Source of the DNA: Bog-473 sp963754445
GTDB taxonomy: Bacteria > Actinomycetota > Acidimicrobiia > Acidimicrobiales > RAAP-2
Reading direction: 5' to 3'
NCBI GenBank assembly: GCA_963754445.1
Contig: CAVWFT010000002.1
Coordinates: 1,922,001 to 1,986,000 of the forward strand
DNA length: 64,000 bases
Part shown: positions 49,272 to 58,965 of the stretch, piece by piece
Layout of the letters: every line of letters begins with the position of its first letter
Numbering within the stretch: position 1 is the stretch's first letter
Made by a program: the position numbers and the translations under genes
Notes under the pieces: model-generated
The model's input: the letters and a program-made list of their open reading frames with translations, nothing else
Told to the model about the DNA's origin: nothing
Database searches by the model: none

Positions 49272-50341
49272 AAGCAGTCGTCCTCGTGGGCGGCGAGGGG
49301 ACGAGGCTGCGCCCGCTCACCCTGACCGCCCCCAAGCAGATGCTCCCGATCGTCGGGGTGCCGATGATCGAGCGCGTGCTCGGCCACCTGGCCTCACACG
49401 GGGTCGAGGAGGCCGTGCTCTCGCTCGGCTACCTGCCCGACGCCTTCATCGAGGCCTATCCCGAGGGCAGCGCCGCCGGGGTCCGCCTGACCTACGCCGT
49501 GGAGCCGGAGCCGCTCGATACGGCCGGCGCCGTCCGATTCGCCGCCACGTTCGGCGGGGTCGACGAGACCTTCGTCGTGGTCAACGGCGACGTGCTGACC
49601 GATCTCGACCTCACCGCCCTGATCGACTTCCACCGTCGCCGCGAGGCGGAGGGCACGATCGCCCTTCATCCCGTGGCCGATCCCTCCGCCTTCGGCGTCG
49701 TGCCGACCGACGGCGAAGGCCGGGTGACTGCCTTCGTCGAGAAACCGGCCCGCGACGAGGCCCCGACCAACGAGATCAACGCCGGCACCTACGTGCTCGA
49801 GCCTTCCGTGCTCTGGCGCATCCCCGAGGGCGGGCGTGTCTCCATCGAGCGCGAGACGTTTCCCGCCATGGTGCGCGACGGCAGGCTGTTCGCCCGGGCG
49901 GACGAGGGCTACTGGCTCGACACCGGCACGCCCTCGGCGTACCTGGCCGCCAACTTCGACTACGTCGACGGCCGCCGGGGCGCACCGATCGCACCGGGCT
50001 TGACGGCGCGGGGCGATCTGCTCCTCGAGGGCGAGAGCGACCTGTCCGGCGAGGTGCGCGGACCGAGCATCGTCTTCTCGGGCTGTGTCGTCGAGGCGGG
50101 GGCCCGGGTGGAGCACTGCGTGCTCGGTCGCGGGACGGTGGTGTCGGCCGGCGCGGTGGTGACCAACGCGGTGCTGATGGACGGTTGCCACGTGGCGGCC
50201 AACGCCAAGGTCGCCGGCTCGGTCATGGGACCACGCGCCATCGTCGGTCAGCGGGCCGACGTGCGCCCGGTGTCGGTTCTCGGTGCCGACGCCGTGGTGT
50301 CGTCGGGGACCATGGTCGACGGCGAGCGCGTCGCGAACTAG
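49268..50341 (+). CDS. NDP-sugar pyrophosphorylase (ManB/RmlA-like, probably mannose-1-phosphate guanylyltransferase)
   Basis: A 357-residue nucleotidyltransferase. The signature loop is AVVLVGGEGTRLRPLTL with APKQMLPIVG, the metal-binding Asp is in FVVVNGDVLTDLD, sugar-binding residues are in FVEKPARDEAPTNEINAGTYVL, and a C-terminal left-handed beta-helix (VVEAGARVEHCVLGRGTVV) follows. It makes an activated sugar for the glycan genes. GDP-mannose is suggested by position (actinobacterial manB lies beside cofD/cofE) and by the Rmd-like gene at 58,976. The KQMLP motif also fits glucose-1-phosphate thymidylyltransferases, so the nucleotide is not certain. It overlaps the Thr-rich protein gene by 4 bases. 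Confidence 0.83.
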   Translation: MKAVVLVGGEGTRLRPLTLTAPKQMLPIVGVPMIERVLGHLASHGVEEAVLSLGYLPDAFIEAYPEGSAAGVRLTYAVEPEPLDTAGAVRFAATFGGVDETFVVVNGDVLTDLDLTALIDFHRRREAEGTIALHPVADPSAFGVVPTDGEGRVTAFVEKPARDEAPTNEINAGTYVLEPSVLWRIPEGGRVSIERETFPAMVRDGRLFARADEGYWLDTGTPSAYLAANFDYVDGRRGAPIAPGLTARGDLLLEGESDLSGEVRGPSIVFSGCVVEAGARVEHCVLGRGTVVSAGAVVTNAVLMDGCHVAANAKVAGSVMGPRAIVGQRADVRPVSVLGADAVVSSGTMVDGERVAN

Positions 50342-50353
50342 AAAGACCCGCGG

Positions 50354-51304
50354 ATGCGCGCGTTGGTGACCGGGGGAGCCGGTTTCATCGGGTCCAATCT
50401 CGTGGACAGACTGCTCGTCGAGGGCTACGAGGTCGATGTCGTCGACGACTTCTCGACCGGTTCGCTGTCCAACCTGGCCGATGCCCGCAGCAGCGCCGGC
50501 CGCGCCCTGACCATTCACCACCTCGACATCTCGGTTCCCACCGTCGTCGAGCTGATGGTGCGGCGCCGCCCCGAGCTCGTCTTCCACCTCGCCGCCCAGG
50601 TCGACGTCCGGGCCTCGGTCGAGAACCCGGTCTTCGACGCCACGGTGAACATCGTCGGCTCACTCAACATCTTGGAGGGCGCCCGCCGGGCCGGCTCCGA
50701 GCGTGTGGTGTTCGCCGCCAGCGGCGGCACGCTCTACGGCGAGCTGGCCCCCGAGGACGTGCCCGTGCGGGAGGCGCACCCGCACAAGCCGGTGACGCCC
50801 TACGGCGTGGCCAAGAAGGTCGTCATCGACTACCTGGTGGCCTATCGGGAGCTGCACGCGCTCGAGTACTCCGCCTTGGCGCTCGGCAACGTGTACGGCC
50901 CCCGGCAGGACCCCAACGGGGAGGCCGGCGTCGTCGCCATCTTCGCCGGCCGCCTGCTGGCGGGCGGGCCCGTGACGATCTACGGGAGCGGTGAGCAGAC
51001 CCGCGACTTCGTCTACGTCGACGACGTCGTCGACGCCTTCATGCGGGCCACCACCCGGGGCGGCGGGCTCGTCTGCAACATCGGGAGCGGGCACGAGACG
51101 TCGATCAACGAGCTCCTCGCCACCATGGGCGCCGCCGCCGGCACCGCACCGGTTGCCGTCAGCGCGCCGGCCCGGGCCGGCGAGCTCGCCCGCTCGTGTC
51201 TCGACATCGAACGGGCCGCCATCCAGCTGGGCTGGCGGCCGTGGACGGGGTTGGCCGAGGGGGCCCGGGCCGTGCTCGAGTCACTGCGCGGCCGGCCGGC
51301 CTGA
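50354..51304 (+). CDS. UDP-glucose 4-epimerase-like NAD-dependent epimerase
   Basis: A 316-residue extended SDR of GalE type: LVTGGAGFIGSNLVDRLL, VDDFSTGSLSNL, FHLAAQVDVRASVENP, catalytic Ser/Tyr/Lys in FAASGGTLYGE and PYGVAKKVVIDY, LALGNVYGPRQDP, and RDFVYVDDVVDAF. It interconverts NDP-hexose epimers or related sugars. The exact substrate is unproven. It begins 12 bases after the nucleotidyltransferase and is probably co-transcribed with it. It is convergent with cofE, 5 bases away. Confidence 0.88.
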   Translation: MRALVTGGAGFIGSNLVDRLLVEGYEVDVVDDFSTGSLSNLADARSSAGRALTIHHLDISVPTVVELMVRRRPELVFHLAAQVDVRASVENPVFDATVNIVGSLNILEGARRAGSERVVFAASGGTLYGELAPEDVPVREAHPHKPVTPYGVAKKVVIDYLVAYRELHALEYSALALGNVYGPRQDPNGEAGVVAIFAGRLLAGGPVTIYGSGEQTRDFVYVDDVVDAFMRATTRGGGLVCNIGSGHETSINELLATMGAAAGTAPVAVSAPARAGELARSCLDIERAAIQLGWRPWTGLAEGARAVLESLRGRPA

Positions 51305-51309
51305 ACCGC

Positions 51310-52032
51310 TCAGCGAAAGAGGTCCTCGTCGGGGGGCCGGACCACCTCGGCCCGCACGGAGGCGGACCGCAACCACGCGGCGGGGATCCCGCGGACGATG
51401 GCGACGGGCACCGCTCGATCCTTCCCCATGACCAGCTCCGCCGCCGAGGCGATCTCGTCGGCCACGCAGATCTCGGTGGCCACCAGCTCGCGACCACCGG
51501 CGTCGAGCGTGCCCTTGAGGTCGACGACGGCGGCCACCCCGGCGCAGCCGATGGCCACGTCGGTGACGCCGCGCCGCCAGGCCCGGCCGAACGTGTCGCT
51601 GACGATCACCCCCACGTCGACGCCCAGCCGGGCTTGCAGGCCGGCGCGGATGCGGCGGGCGGAGCGGTCCGGATCGTCGGGGAGGAGAGCCGCCGTCCCG
51701 TCGTCCACGTTGGAGAGGTCGATGCCGGCGTTGGCGCAGATGAACCCGTGCCGGGTCTCGCTGATCACGAGGTCGCCCCGCCGCCGCACGATCCGAACGG
51801 ACTCCTGCGTCACCAGGGCCAGCTTGGCCGCCGGATCGTCGTGGTCCACCGGGACCAGGCGACCCTCGGCCTTCGACACGATCTTCTGGGTGACGACCAC
51901 CACGTCGCCCGCCGCCAGTGCGACGTGGCCGCCGAGCGCGTCGGCGATGGTGCCGGCCAGGTCGTCGCCCGGGACAACCTCGCCGATCCCCGGCAGCGGG
52001 ATGACCGTCACGGCACCCTCAGGCGTCGACAT
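51310..52032 (-). CDS. cofE: Coenzyme F420-0:L-glutamate ligase CofE
   Basis: This enzyme adds gamma-linked glutamates to F420-0 using GTP. The 240-residue product has VIPLPGIGEVVPGDD, VVVTQKIVSKAEGR, RHGFICANAGIDLSNVD, VIVSDTFGRAWRRGVTDVAIG and VATEICVADEIASAAELVMGK, all family signatures. It corresponds to the N-terminal half of mycobacterial FbiB only. The nitroreductase-like C-terminal domain that FbiB uses for later steps is absent. The start lies inside cofD with a 14-base overlap (52,019-52,032), so the two are translated together. Confidence 0.95.
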   Translation of the reverse strand: MSTPEGAVTVIPLPGIGEVVPGDDLAGTIADALGGHVALAAGDVVVVTQKIVSKAEGRLVPVDHDDPAAKLALVTQESVRIVRRRGDLVISETRHGFICANAGIDLSNVDDGTAALLPDDPDRSARRIRAGLQARLGVDVGVIVSDTFGRAWRRGVTDVAIGCAGVAAVVDLKGTLDAGGRELVATEICVADEIASAAELVMGKDRAVPVAIVRGIPAAWLRSASVRAEVVRPPDEDLFR

Positions 52033-52966
52033 GCGCCACCACGCCGGCCAGCGCCGCCGCCCTCTCCGGCGTGTGCATCACGGTGTCGGTGACCACGCAG
52101 CGCACGCCCTCCGCCTCGACCCGCGGCGCCAGCGCAGCATCGGCCGAGTCGATGACCAGCGTGCTGACCCACGGCGCGTAGAGGCGGGCCACGCCGACGA
52201 CCGACGGCTCGCTGCCGAGCTCGGCCATGAGCCGGTCGGCCGGTCCCTTGAGGGCGGCGCCGGCCACGATCGGTGACACGGCCACGACATGGTCACGCCG
52301 GGCCGTGACGAGGGCGCGGATACCGGGGACGGCGAGCAGCGGACCGATCGACACCACCGGATTGGAGGGGCACACGACGATGGTGTCCGCCGCCTCGAGT
52401 GCCTCGAGGACCCCGGGCGCCGGGCGGCTCGCCGCGGCGCCGTCGAAACGGACGCCCCGGACGGCGACGTCGTGGCGCAGCCGGACGAAGTAGTCCTGGA
52501 AGCCGACCTCGGTCCCGGCCGGGCCGAGCGGGCTGGCCTCGGCCAGGGTCACGCGGGTGCGGAGCGGGTCGTCGGTGACGGGCACCAGGTGGACGCCGAG
52601 GCCGCGCCGCTGCGCCAGCAGCGCCGTCACGGCGCTGAGGGAGTCGCCGGCCCCGAGGCGCCCGGTGCGGAAGAGGTGGGTGGCGAGATCGCGGTCCCCG
52701 AGGCGGAACCAGTCCTCGCCCCCGAGGCGCCCCAGCTCGTCCATGGCGGCCCAGGACTCGCCGGCAATGCCCCAGCCCGTCTCGCGATTGTCCATGCCGG
52801 CCAACGTGTAGGTCACGGTGTCGATGTCCGGACTGATGTGCAGACCGTGGAGAACCATGTCGTCGCCCACGTTGACGATGCCGGTGATCTCCGCCGGCGG
52901 GACCACGCGCACCAGCCCCGACAACATTCGAGCGGCTCCGACACCGCCGCACAGGGCGACCAGCAC
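52019..52966 (-). CDS. cofD: 2-phospho-L-lactate/phosphoenolpyruvyl transferase CofD (FbiA)
   Basis: CofD joins the activated guanylylated three-carbon unit to Fo, making F420-0 or dehydro-F420-0. The 315-residue protein has the diagnostic N-terminus ALCGGVGAARMLSGL, NVGDDMVLHGLHISPDIDTVTYTLAG, GDRDLATHLFRTGRL, FQDYFVRLRHD, and VCPSNPVVSIGPLLAVPGIR with IVAGAALKGPADRLM. Every conserved block is intact. F420 is a deazaflavin hydride carrier used by many actinobacterial reductases. The pair with cofE next to a sugar nucleotidyltransferase is standard in actinobacteria. GTG start. Confidence 0.96.
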   Translation of the reverse strand: MLVALCGGVGAARMLSGLVRVVPPAEITGIVNVGDDMVLHGLHISPDIDTVTYTLAGMDNRETGWGIAGESWAAMDELGRLGGEDWFRLGDRDLATHLFRTGRLGAGDSLSAVTALLAQRRGLGVHLVPVTDDPLRTRVTLAEASPLGPAGTEVGFQDYFVRLRHDVAVRGVRFDGAAASRPAPGVLEALEAADTIVVCPSNPVVSIGPLLAVPGIRALVTARRDHVVAVSPIVAGAALKGPADRLMAELGSEPSVVGVARLYAPWVSTLVIDSADAALAPRVEAEGVRCVVTDTVMHTPERAAALAGVVAHVDA

Positions 52967-53032
52967 GGGGTGAGCATAGGAGCGGCCACCACGAGGCCGG
53001 CGCGGTCACCTTTGGTACCATCGCCGCCCGCC

Positions 53033-54644
53033 ATGTCGCAGAGCATTCCCGTCGCCGGGCACGCCACGGTCGTCTCCTTGTTGCGCCACGCCGCCGAGGT
53101 CAACGGCGAGGTCGAGGCCTACGTCGAACCGGCCGTGGGCGCGACGCCCCGGCGCAGCCTCACCTTCGCGGCCTGGGACCGCGCCGCGGACGGGGTGGCG
53201 GGCCTCCTGGCCCGACGCGGCGTGGGTCATGGAGACGTCGTCTGCCTCTTGTACCCGTCGTGCATCGACTACGCCGTCTGTTACGCCGCCCTGCAGCGGC
53301 TCGGGGCCATCACCTCGGGCATCAACCCGCGCATGGGCACCGCGGAGGTCGCCTCCATCATCGAACGGGCGGCTCCCGTCCTGGCCCTGGTCGACACCGC
53401 GGCCGCCGTGCTGCCCGGGGCAAGCTCGCTCGAGGTCGTCACCCGCTCCGAGGCCGCCGCCGCGTCGGACGGCGCGCCGCCCGACGTCGTGGCCCGAGCT
53501 CGACACCGACGATCCGGTGGCGATCGTATGGACGAGTGGGACGACCGGGCGCCCGAAGGGTGCGGTCTTCGACCACGCCAATCTGGCCGCGGTGGCCTTG
53601 GGCACCGACGTCTTGAGCCGGCCCGGGGATCGGCGCATCTCTCCGGTGCCCTTCGCCCATGTCGCCTACATGACGCGGGTGTGGGACGAGATCGCCCACG
53701 GCGTGACCACCGTCATCACCCCGACGCCCTGGCGGGCTGACGACGCCATCAGGATCATGGCCGAGGAGGGCGTGACGGTGGCCCAGGGTGTGCCGACCCA
53801 ATGGGCACTGATGCTGGCCAGCGACGAGCTGGAGGGGGCCGACCTGCGCGCGCTGCGGGTGGCCGGGACGGGCGCCGCCCGGACGACGGCGGCCATGGTC
53901 GCCGAGATGCGGCGCCGCTTCGGGGTGCCGGTCGTGGTGCGGTACACCTCGACCGAGGCGTCGCTCGGGACCGGCACCACCCTCGACTCCACCGACGAGG
54001 AGGTGGCGACGACGGTCGGCCGTCCGGTGCCGGGCGTCGAGCTGGCCGTCGTCGACGACAGCGGCCACCCCGTCCCCGACGGCGAGGTGGGTCGGGTCCT
54101 CCTGCGTTCCGATGCGGTCATGCGGGGGTACTGGGGTCAGGGTCCCGGCGCCGGTCGCGCCATGGCCGACCTGCTCGATGCGGAGGCCACCGCGACGGTG
54201 CTCGCCCCCGACGGCTGGCTCACGACGGGGGACTTCGGCTTCCGCACCCCGGAGGGCAACCTCACCCTGGCCGGGCGGGCCCACGAGCGCTACATCCGGG
54301 GCGGCTACAACGTGTACCCGGCCGAGGTCGAGGAGGTCCTGGCCACGCACCCGGCGGTGGCCCGCGCCGCCGTGGCCGGGGTGCCCGACGACGTGCTGGG
54401 CGAAGTCGGGGTTGCCGTCGTCGTCGTCCGGCCCGGAGTGCCGCCACCCGAGCTGGCCGACCTGCGGGCGCACTGCGCCCGCTCCCTGTCCGACTACAAG
54501 TCGCCCGACGTCCTCGTCCTGGTGGACGAGCTGCCCGTCACCCCCATGATGAAGGTGGACCCCAAGCGCCTGGTCGCCCTGGCCGAGGCCGGGGCCCGGG
54601 AGCGACGGGACCGGCTGGCCAAGAATCGTCGCCCGGGCCCGTAG
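53033..54644 (+). pseudogene. Acyl-CoA synthetase (AMP-dependent) interrupted by one frameshift
   Basis: From ATG 53033 the first frame gives SLTFAAWDRAADGVAGLLARRG, VVCLLYPSCIDYAVCYAALQRLG and INPRMGTAEV, up to about residue 156. Homology then continues one frame over from about 53,500 (ELDTDDPVAIVWTSGTTGRPKGAVFDH, the AMP-binding P-loop) through RYTSTEASLG, DGWLTTGDFGFRT, ERYIRGGYNVYPAEVEEVL and the catalytic Lys in TPMMKVDPKRL to the stop. The order and spacing are complete if one base is added or removed near 53,495-53,508. It is either an assembly error or a recently broken gene. Intact, it would make acyl-CoA thioesters. TACCAT lies 11 bases before the ATG. Confidence 0.82.
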
Positions 54645-54691
54645 GTGCTAGGCAGTGGGCCCATCGGGCCGCCGGACGACAAGGAGCGTGC

Positions 54692-55519
54692 ATGAGCCCC
54701 ACCACCAGAGTCGGCGAGTCCGACCCCACCCGCGGCACCGCCCCCGAGGGCATCACGCCGGGCCGCTACCAGGGCAAGGTGGCCATGGTCACCGGTGCCG
54801 GCTCGGGCATCGGCCGGGCCACGGCCCGCCGCCTGGCCGCCGAGGGTGCTGCGGTGGCCTGCCTCGATGTCGCCACCGAGGCCATCGAGGCGGTGGCCAA
54901 GGAGATCAACGCCGAATCGGCCGACGCCGGTGGCCGGGCCGTGGCCATCCGCTGCGACGTGACCGACGAGGACGGGGTGGCCGCCACCGTCTCGCAGGCC
55001 CGGGAGGAGCTGGGACACGTCGCCTACCTCTGCAACATCGCCGGCGTCGGTGGCTTCGCGCACACGCCGGAACAGTCGTTGGCCGGCTGGGACAAGATGA
55101 TCGCGGTCAACCTCACGGGGACCTTCCTCATGTGCCGCGCCGTGCTCCCCGCCATGCTCGAGCACGGCGGCGCCATCACGAACACCGTGTCGACCGCCGG
55201 CGTGGTCGGGCAGCCCTACTCGGCCGCCTACTGCGCGTCCAAGGGGGGAGTCAAGCTGCTGACGAAGGCGCTCGCCGTCGAGTACGTCGCCCGCGGCGTG
55301 CGGGTCAACGGGATCGCGCCGGGCGGCGTGGACACGCCCATCATCCACAACTTCGGTCCGCCCGACGATGCCGACTGGGACCTCATGAAGCGCATCATGA
55401 CGCCCATCGGCTTCGCCTATCCGCACGAGATCGCCGGCGCCTTCGCCTATCTCGGATCGGCAGAGGCCGGCTACGTGACCGGCGCCATCCTCTCCATGGA
55501 CGGAGCGATCTCGACCTGA
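54692..55519 (+). CDS. Short-chain dehydrogenase/reductase (SDR)
   Basis: A 275-residue classical SDR. Cofactor loop VAMVTGAGSGIGRATARRL, Asp at the end of strand 2 (ACLDVAT, favouring NAD), NIAGVGG, and catalytic Ser/Tyr/Lys in VSTAGVVGQPYSAAYCASKGG are present. VNGIAPGGVDTPI and a final GAILSMDGAIST give a complete fold. The substrate is unknown. An N-terminal extension of about 28 residues precedes the fold. A strong Shine-Dalgarno (AAGGAG) lies five bases before ATG 54692. It follows the acyl-CoA synthetase, suggesting a fatty-acid or steroid role, but a three-gene glycosyltransferase set begins 32 bases after it. Confidence 0.9.
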   Translation: MSPTTRVGESDPTRGTAPEGITPGRYQGKVAMVTGAGSGIGRATARRLAAEGAAVACLDVATEAIEAVAKEINAESADAGGRAVAIRCDVTDEDGVAATVSQAREELGHVAYLCNIAGVGGFAHTPEQSLAGWDKMIAVNLTGTFLMCRAVLPAMLEHGGAITNTVSTAGVVGQPYSAAYCASKGGVKLLTKALAVEYVARGVRVNGIAPGGVDTPIIHNFGPPDDADWDLMKRIMTPIGFAYPHEIAGAFAYLGSAEAGYVTGAILSMDGAIST

Positions 55520-55551
55520 ACGGCGTCGAGACGATCAGGGGAGCCGAGCCG

Positions 55552-56685
55552 GTGCGCCTCCGCGTTGCGCTCGATGCGACACCGCTGCTCGGACAGCCCA
55601 CGGGGATCGGTGCGTTCTGTCAGGGCGCCCTGGCGGCCCTGGGGACGCGGAGTGGCCTCGATGTGCGGGCCTTCGCGGTGAGCTGGCGCCGACGCCAGGG
55701 CATCGAGTCTCTGCTGCCCCCGGGCGTGCGCGTCCAGCAACGGGCCATGCCGGCCCGTCCGCTGCACACCCTGTGGGCCCGCTTCGACCGACCCCCGTTG
55801 GAGCGCTTCGTCGGCCCGACCGACGTGGTGCACGGGACGAACTTCGTCGTGCCCCCGACGGCGCACGCGGCCGCCGTGATGTCGGTCCACGACCTCACGC
55901 CGGTGCACCATCCCGAGCTCTGCAATCCCGCCACGCTGGCCTACCCGCAGCTGATCCGACGCGCCCTGCGGCGTGGCGCCTGGGTCCACACCGACTCCGA
56001 GTTCGTCGCCGGGGAAGTGGTCGAGGCCTTCGGCGCCGACCCCGACCGGGTGCGCACCGTCGCCCCCGGGGTGCCCGACCTGCCCGCCCTCGAGACCGAC
56101 CACGCCGCCGCGCTGCGCCGACGCGTGCTCCCCGACGGCGCCGGTCGCTATTGCCTCGCCGTGGGCACGGCCGAGCCCCGCAAGGACCTGCCCGGGCTGG
56201 TCCGGGCCTTCAGTGCGGTGGCCGCGGGCCAGCCCGACGTCGTGCTCGTGCTCGCCGGCCCGGCGGGCTGGGGTGAGGAGGAGCTCGCGGCCGCCGTGGC
56301 GGCCTCGGCCGCCCACGACCGCATCGTGCGCACCGGCTGGGTGGAGCCCGAGACCCTGGCCGCGCTCATGGACGGGGCATCCCTGCTGGCGTTCCCGTCG
56401 CGCTACGAGGGCTTCGGATTCCCTCCGTTGCAGGCGATGCGGGCCGGGGTCCCCGTCGTGGCGACCAAGGTGGGCTCGCTGCCCGAGGTGCTCGGTGACG
56501 GCGCCCTGCTCGTGGACTCCGACGACGACGCCGGCCTGGCGGCGGCGATCGAAGGGTGCCTCGAAGACGAAGCCCTGCGCACGCGCCTGGTCGCCGCGGG
56601 CACCCGCTGGGTCGAGCGCTTCTCTTGGGAGCGTTGTGGCGAGGGCCTCGAGCAGCTCTACCGGGACGCCGATGCCAGTGTCTGA
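55552..56685 (+). CDS. GT4 glycosyltransferase, first of three tandem paralogues
   Basis: A 377-residue GT-B enzyme. The start VALDATPLLGQPTGIGAFCQG is the acceptor-domain Gly-rich loop. VMSVHDLTPVHHPELCNP, then VGTAEPRKDLPGLVRAF (nucleotide-sugar domain entry) and FPSRYEGFGFPPLQAMRAGVPVVATKVGSLPEVLG (E-x7-E donor motif) follow. It is WbaZ/WbpY/Z-like: such enzymes add mannose or rhamnose from GDP-sugars. GTG 55552 has GGGGAG upstream. The next paralogue starts 14 bases before this stop, so translation is coupled. Confidence 0.88.
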   Translation: MRLRVALDATPLLGQPTGIGAFCQGALAALGTRSGLDVRAFAVSWRRRQGIESLLPPGVRVQQRAMPARPLHTLWARFDRPPLERFVGPTDVVHGTNFVVPPTAHAAAVMSVHDLTPVHHPELCNPATLAYPQLIRRALRRGAWVHTDSEFVAGEVVEAFGADPDRVRTVAPGVPDLPALETDHAAALRRRVLPDGAGRYCLAVGTAEPRKDLPGLVRAFSAVAAGQPDVVLVLAGPAGWGEEELAAAVAASAAHDRIVRTGWVEPETLAALMDGASLLAFPSRYEGFGFPPLQAMRAGVPVVATKVGSLPEVLGDGALLVDSDDDAGLAAAIEGCLEDEALRTRLVAAGTRWVERFSWERCGEGLEQLYRDADASV

Positions 56686-57826
56686 ACGGACGTCGGTCCT
56701 GGTGGCGGTCGAGCAGCTCCGCCGCCGGGTGCCCGGTGGCATCGGCGTCTACACCCGCGGCTTGCTCCACGGCCTCGACCGCTGCGCCGAGGAGGGGTGC
56801 GGCGTCGACGTGACGTTGCTGGCCAGCCGGGCGCCGGGAGGCCGCTCCGGGTCGGCCCCGGGCGATCCCCTGGCCCAGTTCGGCAAGCCGGTCGTGGCGT
56901 CGCACCTGCCCGGTCCCCTCATGACCAGGGCCTGGGGCCGGGGGCTCCTGCATGCGCCGGCCGGCTTCGACGTGGTGCACTCGGTGTCCCTGGCCGCGCC
57001 GCCGCTGCGCCCCACGAGCCCGAGCCGTCTCACCGTCACCGTCCATGACGTCGCCTGGCGACGCCATCCCGATGCCACCACGGTGCGGGGCCGTCGCTGG
57101 CACGAGGCTGCACTCCAGCGGGCCGCCGCCATGGCGAGCGGCCTGGTGGTGCCGTCACGCCTGGTGGCCGTCGACCTCGAGGGGATGGGAATCGACCCGG
57201 CCCGGATCACCATCGTGCAATGTGGCAGCGACCATGTTGCCGACCCGGATCCGACCACGACCGCCGTCCTGTTGCGCCGGGTGGGCGTCACGGGCGAGTT
57301 CCTCCTTACGGTGGGCACGCTCGAACCGCGCAAGAACCTCGATCGCCTCGTGCGCGCTTTCGACCAGGCGCGGCCCGCGTTGCCCGGTCCGTGGCCGCTG
57401 GTGATCGTGGGACCGACCGGGTGGGGACCCGAACCGACGCGGCCCCGGGACACCGACGGCGTGGTCTTCACCGGGGCGGTCTCCGATTCGGTGCTGGCCG
57501 GTCTCTACCAGCGGGCCCGGGCGTTCGTCTACGTGCCGCTCACCGAGGGCTACGGATTGCCGCCGCTCGAGGCCATGCGCATGGGGACGCCGTCGGTCGT
57601 GGCCAACGAGGTGCCGAGCGTGCACGACGTGGGGGCGACGGGGGAGCCGCCGGCGCGTATCGTCGACCCGCTCGACGTGGACGACATCGCCCGCGGCCTC
57701 GAGGCCGTGCTCACCGACGAGGCCCTGCGGGCCGACCTGGCCACCCGGGGCTCCGCCTTCGCGTTGGCCCGCACCTGGGCGGCCACGGCGCGCCAGCACG
57801 TCGCCCTGTGGAGCGCGGGCCGATGA
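56672..57826 (+). CDS. GT4 glycosyltransferase, second of three tandem paralogues
   Basis: A 384-residue GT-B enzyme with the same plan as its neighbours: VPGGIGVYTRGLLHGL, VTVHDVAWRRHPDAT, VGTLEPRKNLDRLVRAF and PLTEGYGLPPLEAMRMGTPSVVANEVPSVHDVG. It differs from the first copy over most of its length outside these motifs, so this is an old duplication. ATG 56672 gives MPVSERTSV, and GTG 56678 is an alternative. It overlaps the previous gene by 14 bases and the next by 4. It probably adds a different linkage of the same glycan repeat. Confidence 0.88.
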   Translation: MPVSERTSVLVAVEQLRRRVPGGIGVYTRGLLHGLDRCAEEGCGVDVTLLASRAPGGRSGSAPGDPLAQFGKPVVASHLPGPLMTRAWGRGLLHAPAGFDVVHSVSLAAPPLRPTSPSRLTVTVHDVAWRRHPDATTVRGRRWHEAALQRAAAMASGLVVPSRLVAVDLEGMGIDPARITIVQCGSDHVADPDPTTTAVLLRRVGVTGEFLLTVGTLEPRKNLDRLVRAFDQARPALPGPWPLVIVGPTGWGPEPTRPRDTDGVVFTGAVSDSVLAGLYQRARAFVYVPLTEGYGLPPLEAMRMGTPSVVANEVPSVHDVGATGEPPARIVDPLDVDDIARGLEAVLTDEALRADLATRGSAFALARTWAATARQHVALWSAGR

Positions 57827-58965
57827 CGACGCCCTTGGTGCTCTCGCTCGACGTGTCGGCCGTGCCGATGCGGCCGGGTGGGGCCGGGTATTACACGATG
57901 GCCCTGGCCTCGGGACTGTCGGCCCGCCCCGATGTCGAGCTCACCTTGGTGGCCCGCCGCGGCGACCGGGCGCGCTGGCCGGCCCTGGCTCCCACCGCCG
58001 CGGTGCGGGCGTCCGTCCCCTCGTCGCGCCCGTCCCGTCTCGCCTTCGAGCAGGTGGGTCTGCCGCGCGCCCTGCGCAGCCTCGGCGTGGCCGTGCATCA
58101 CGCGCCGCACTACACCATGCCCGAGCGATCCCCGGTGCCGTGTGCCGTCACCATCCACGACTGCACGTTCTTCGACCATCCCGAGTGGCACCTCCACAGC
58201 AAGGCAGTGTTCTTCCGGCGGGCCATCCGGCGCGCCGCCCTCCATGCCGGGTCGCTCGTCTGTGTCAGCGCGGTGACGGCCGAACGCCTCCGCGCCGTCT
58301 GCCCGGTGCGGGCCCCGATCGTGATCGCGCCGCACGGCGTCGATCACGATCGCTTCGCCGCGACCGAGCCGGTTCCCGGAGCGGACCAGGCCGCGCTGCA
58401 GGCGGCGGGGATCCCGTGGGACCGCCCCCTCGTCGTCTTCGTGGGGACCCTCGAGCCCCGCAAGGGCATCGTGCCCCTGGTGGCAGCCTTCGACCGGGTG
58501 GCCGAGGTCGAGCACGACGTGACGCTCGTCCTGGCCGGCCAGCCCGGATGGGGGCTCGACGAGACCGAGCGCGCCCTGGCCGACGCGCGCCACCGTGACC
58601 GGATCCTGCGGACCGGCTACGTCTCGGACGCCACCGTGCCGGCACTGCTGCGCCGGGCCGCCGCCGTGACCTACCCGGCGCTCGAGGAGGGCTTCGGCTT
58701 GCCGGCCCTCGAGGCCCTGGCGTGTGGCGCACCACTCATCACGACCGAGGGCACGGCAATGGCGGAGATGGCGGGGTACGCGGCGCGCTTGGTACCGCCG
58801 GGGAACGTGCCCGATCTGGCCGACGTCCTGCTCGAAACACTCAGGAAGGGCCCAGGGATGCGACAGCGCAACCGCGGCATCAGGGTGGCGGCCACGTACA
58901 CGTGGGAGGCGAGCATCGACCGTCACCTCGAGGCGTATGCGATGGCCCGGGCGGCCTCGCAGTAG
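57823..58965 (+). CDS. GT4 glycosyltransferase, third of three tandem paralogues
   Basis: A 380-residue GT-B enzyme: SAVPMRPGGAGYYTMALASGL, AVTIHDCTFFDHPEWH, VCVSAVTAERL, VGTLEPRKGIVPLVAAF and PALEEGFGLPALEALACGAPLITTEGTAMAEM. It is similar in length and motif spacing to the two preceding genes, consistent with a tandem family. The ATG overlaps the upstream stop (ATGA). Its TAG stop doubles as part of the TAGGGT box before the Rmd-like gene. Confidence 0.88.
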   Translation: MTTPLVLSLDVSAVPMRPGGAGYYTMALASGLSARPDVELTLVARRGDRARWPALAPTAAVRASVPSSRPSRLAFEQVGLPRALRSLGVAVHHAPHYTMPERSPVPCAVTIHDCTFFDHPEWHLHSKAVFFRRAIRRAALHAGSLVCVSAVTAERLRAVCPVRAPIVIAPHGVDHDRFAATEPVPGADQAALQAAGIPWDRPLVVFVGTLEPRKGIVPLVAAFDRVAEVEHDVTLVLAGQPGWGLDETERALADARHRDRILRTGYVSDATVPALLRRAAAVTYPALEEGFGLPALEALACGAPLITTEGTAMAEMAGYAARLVPPGNVPDLADVLLETLRKGPGMRQRNRGIRVAATYTWEASIDRHLEAYAMARAASQ

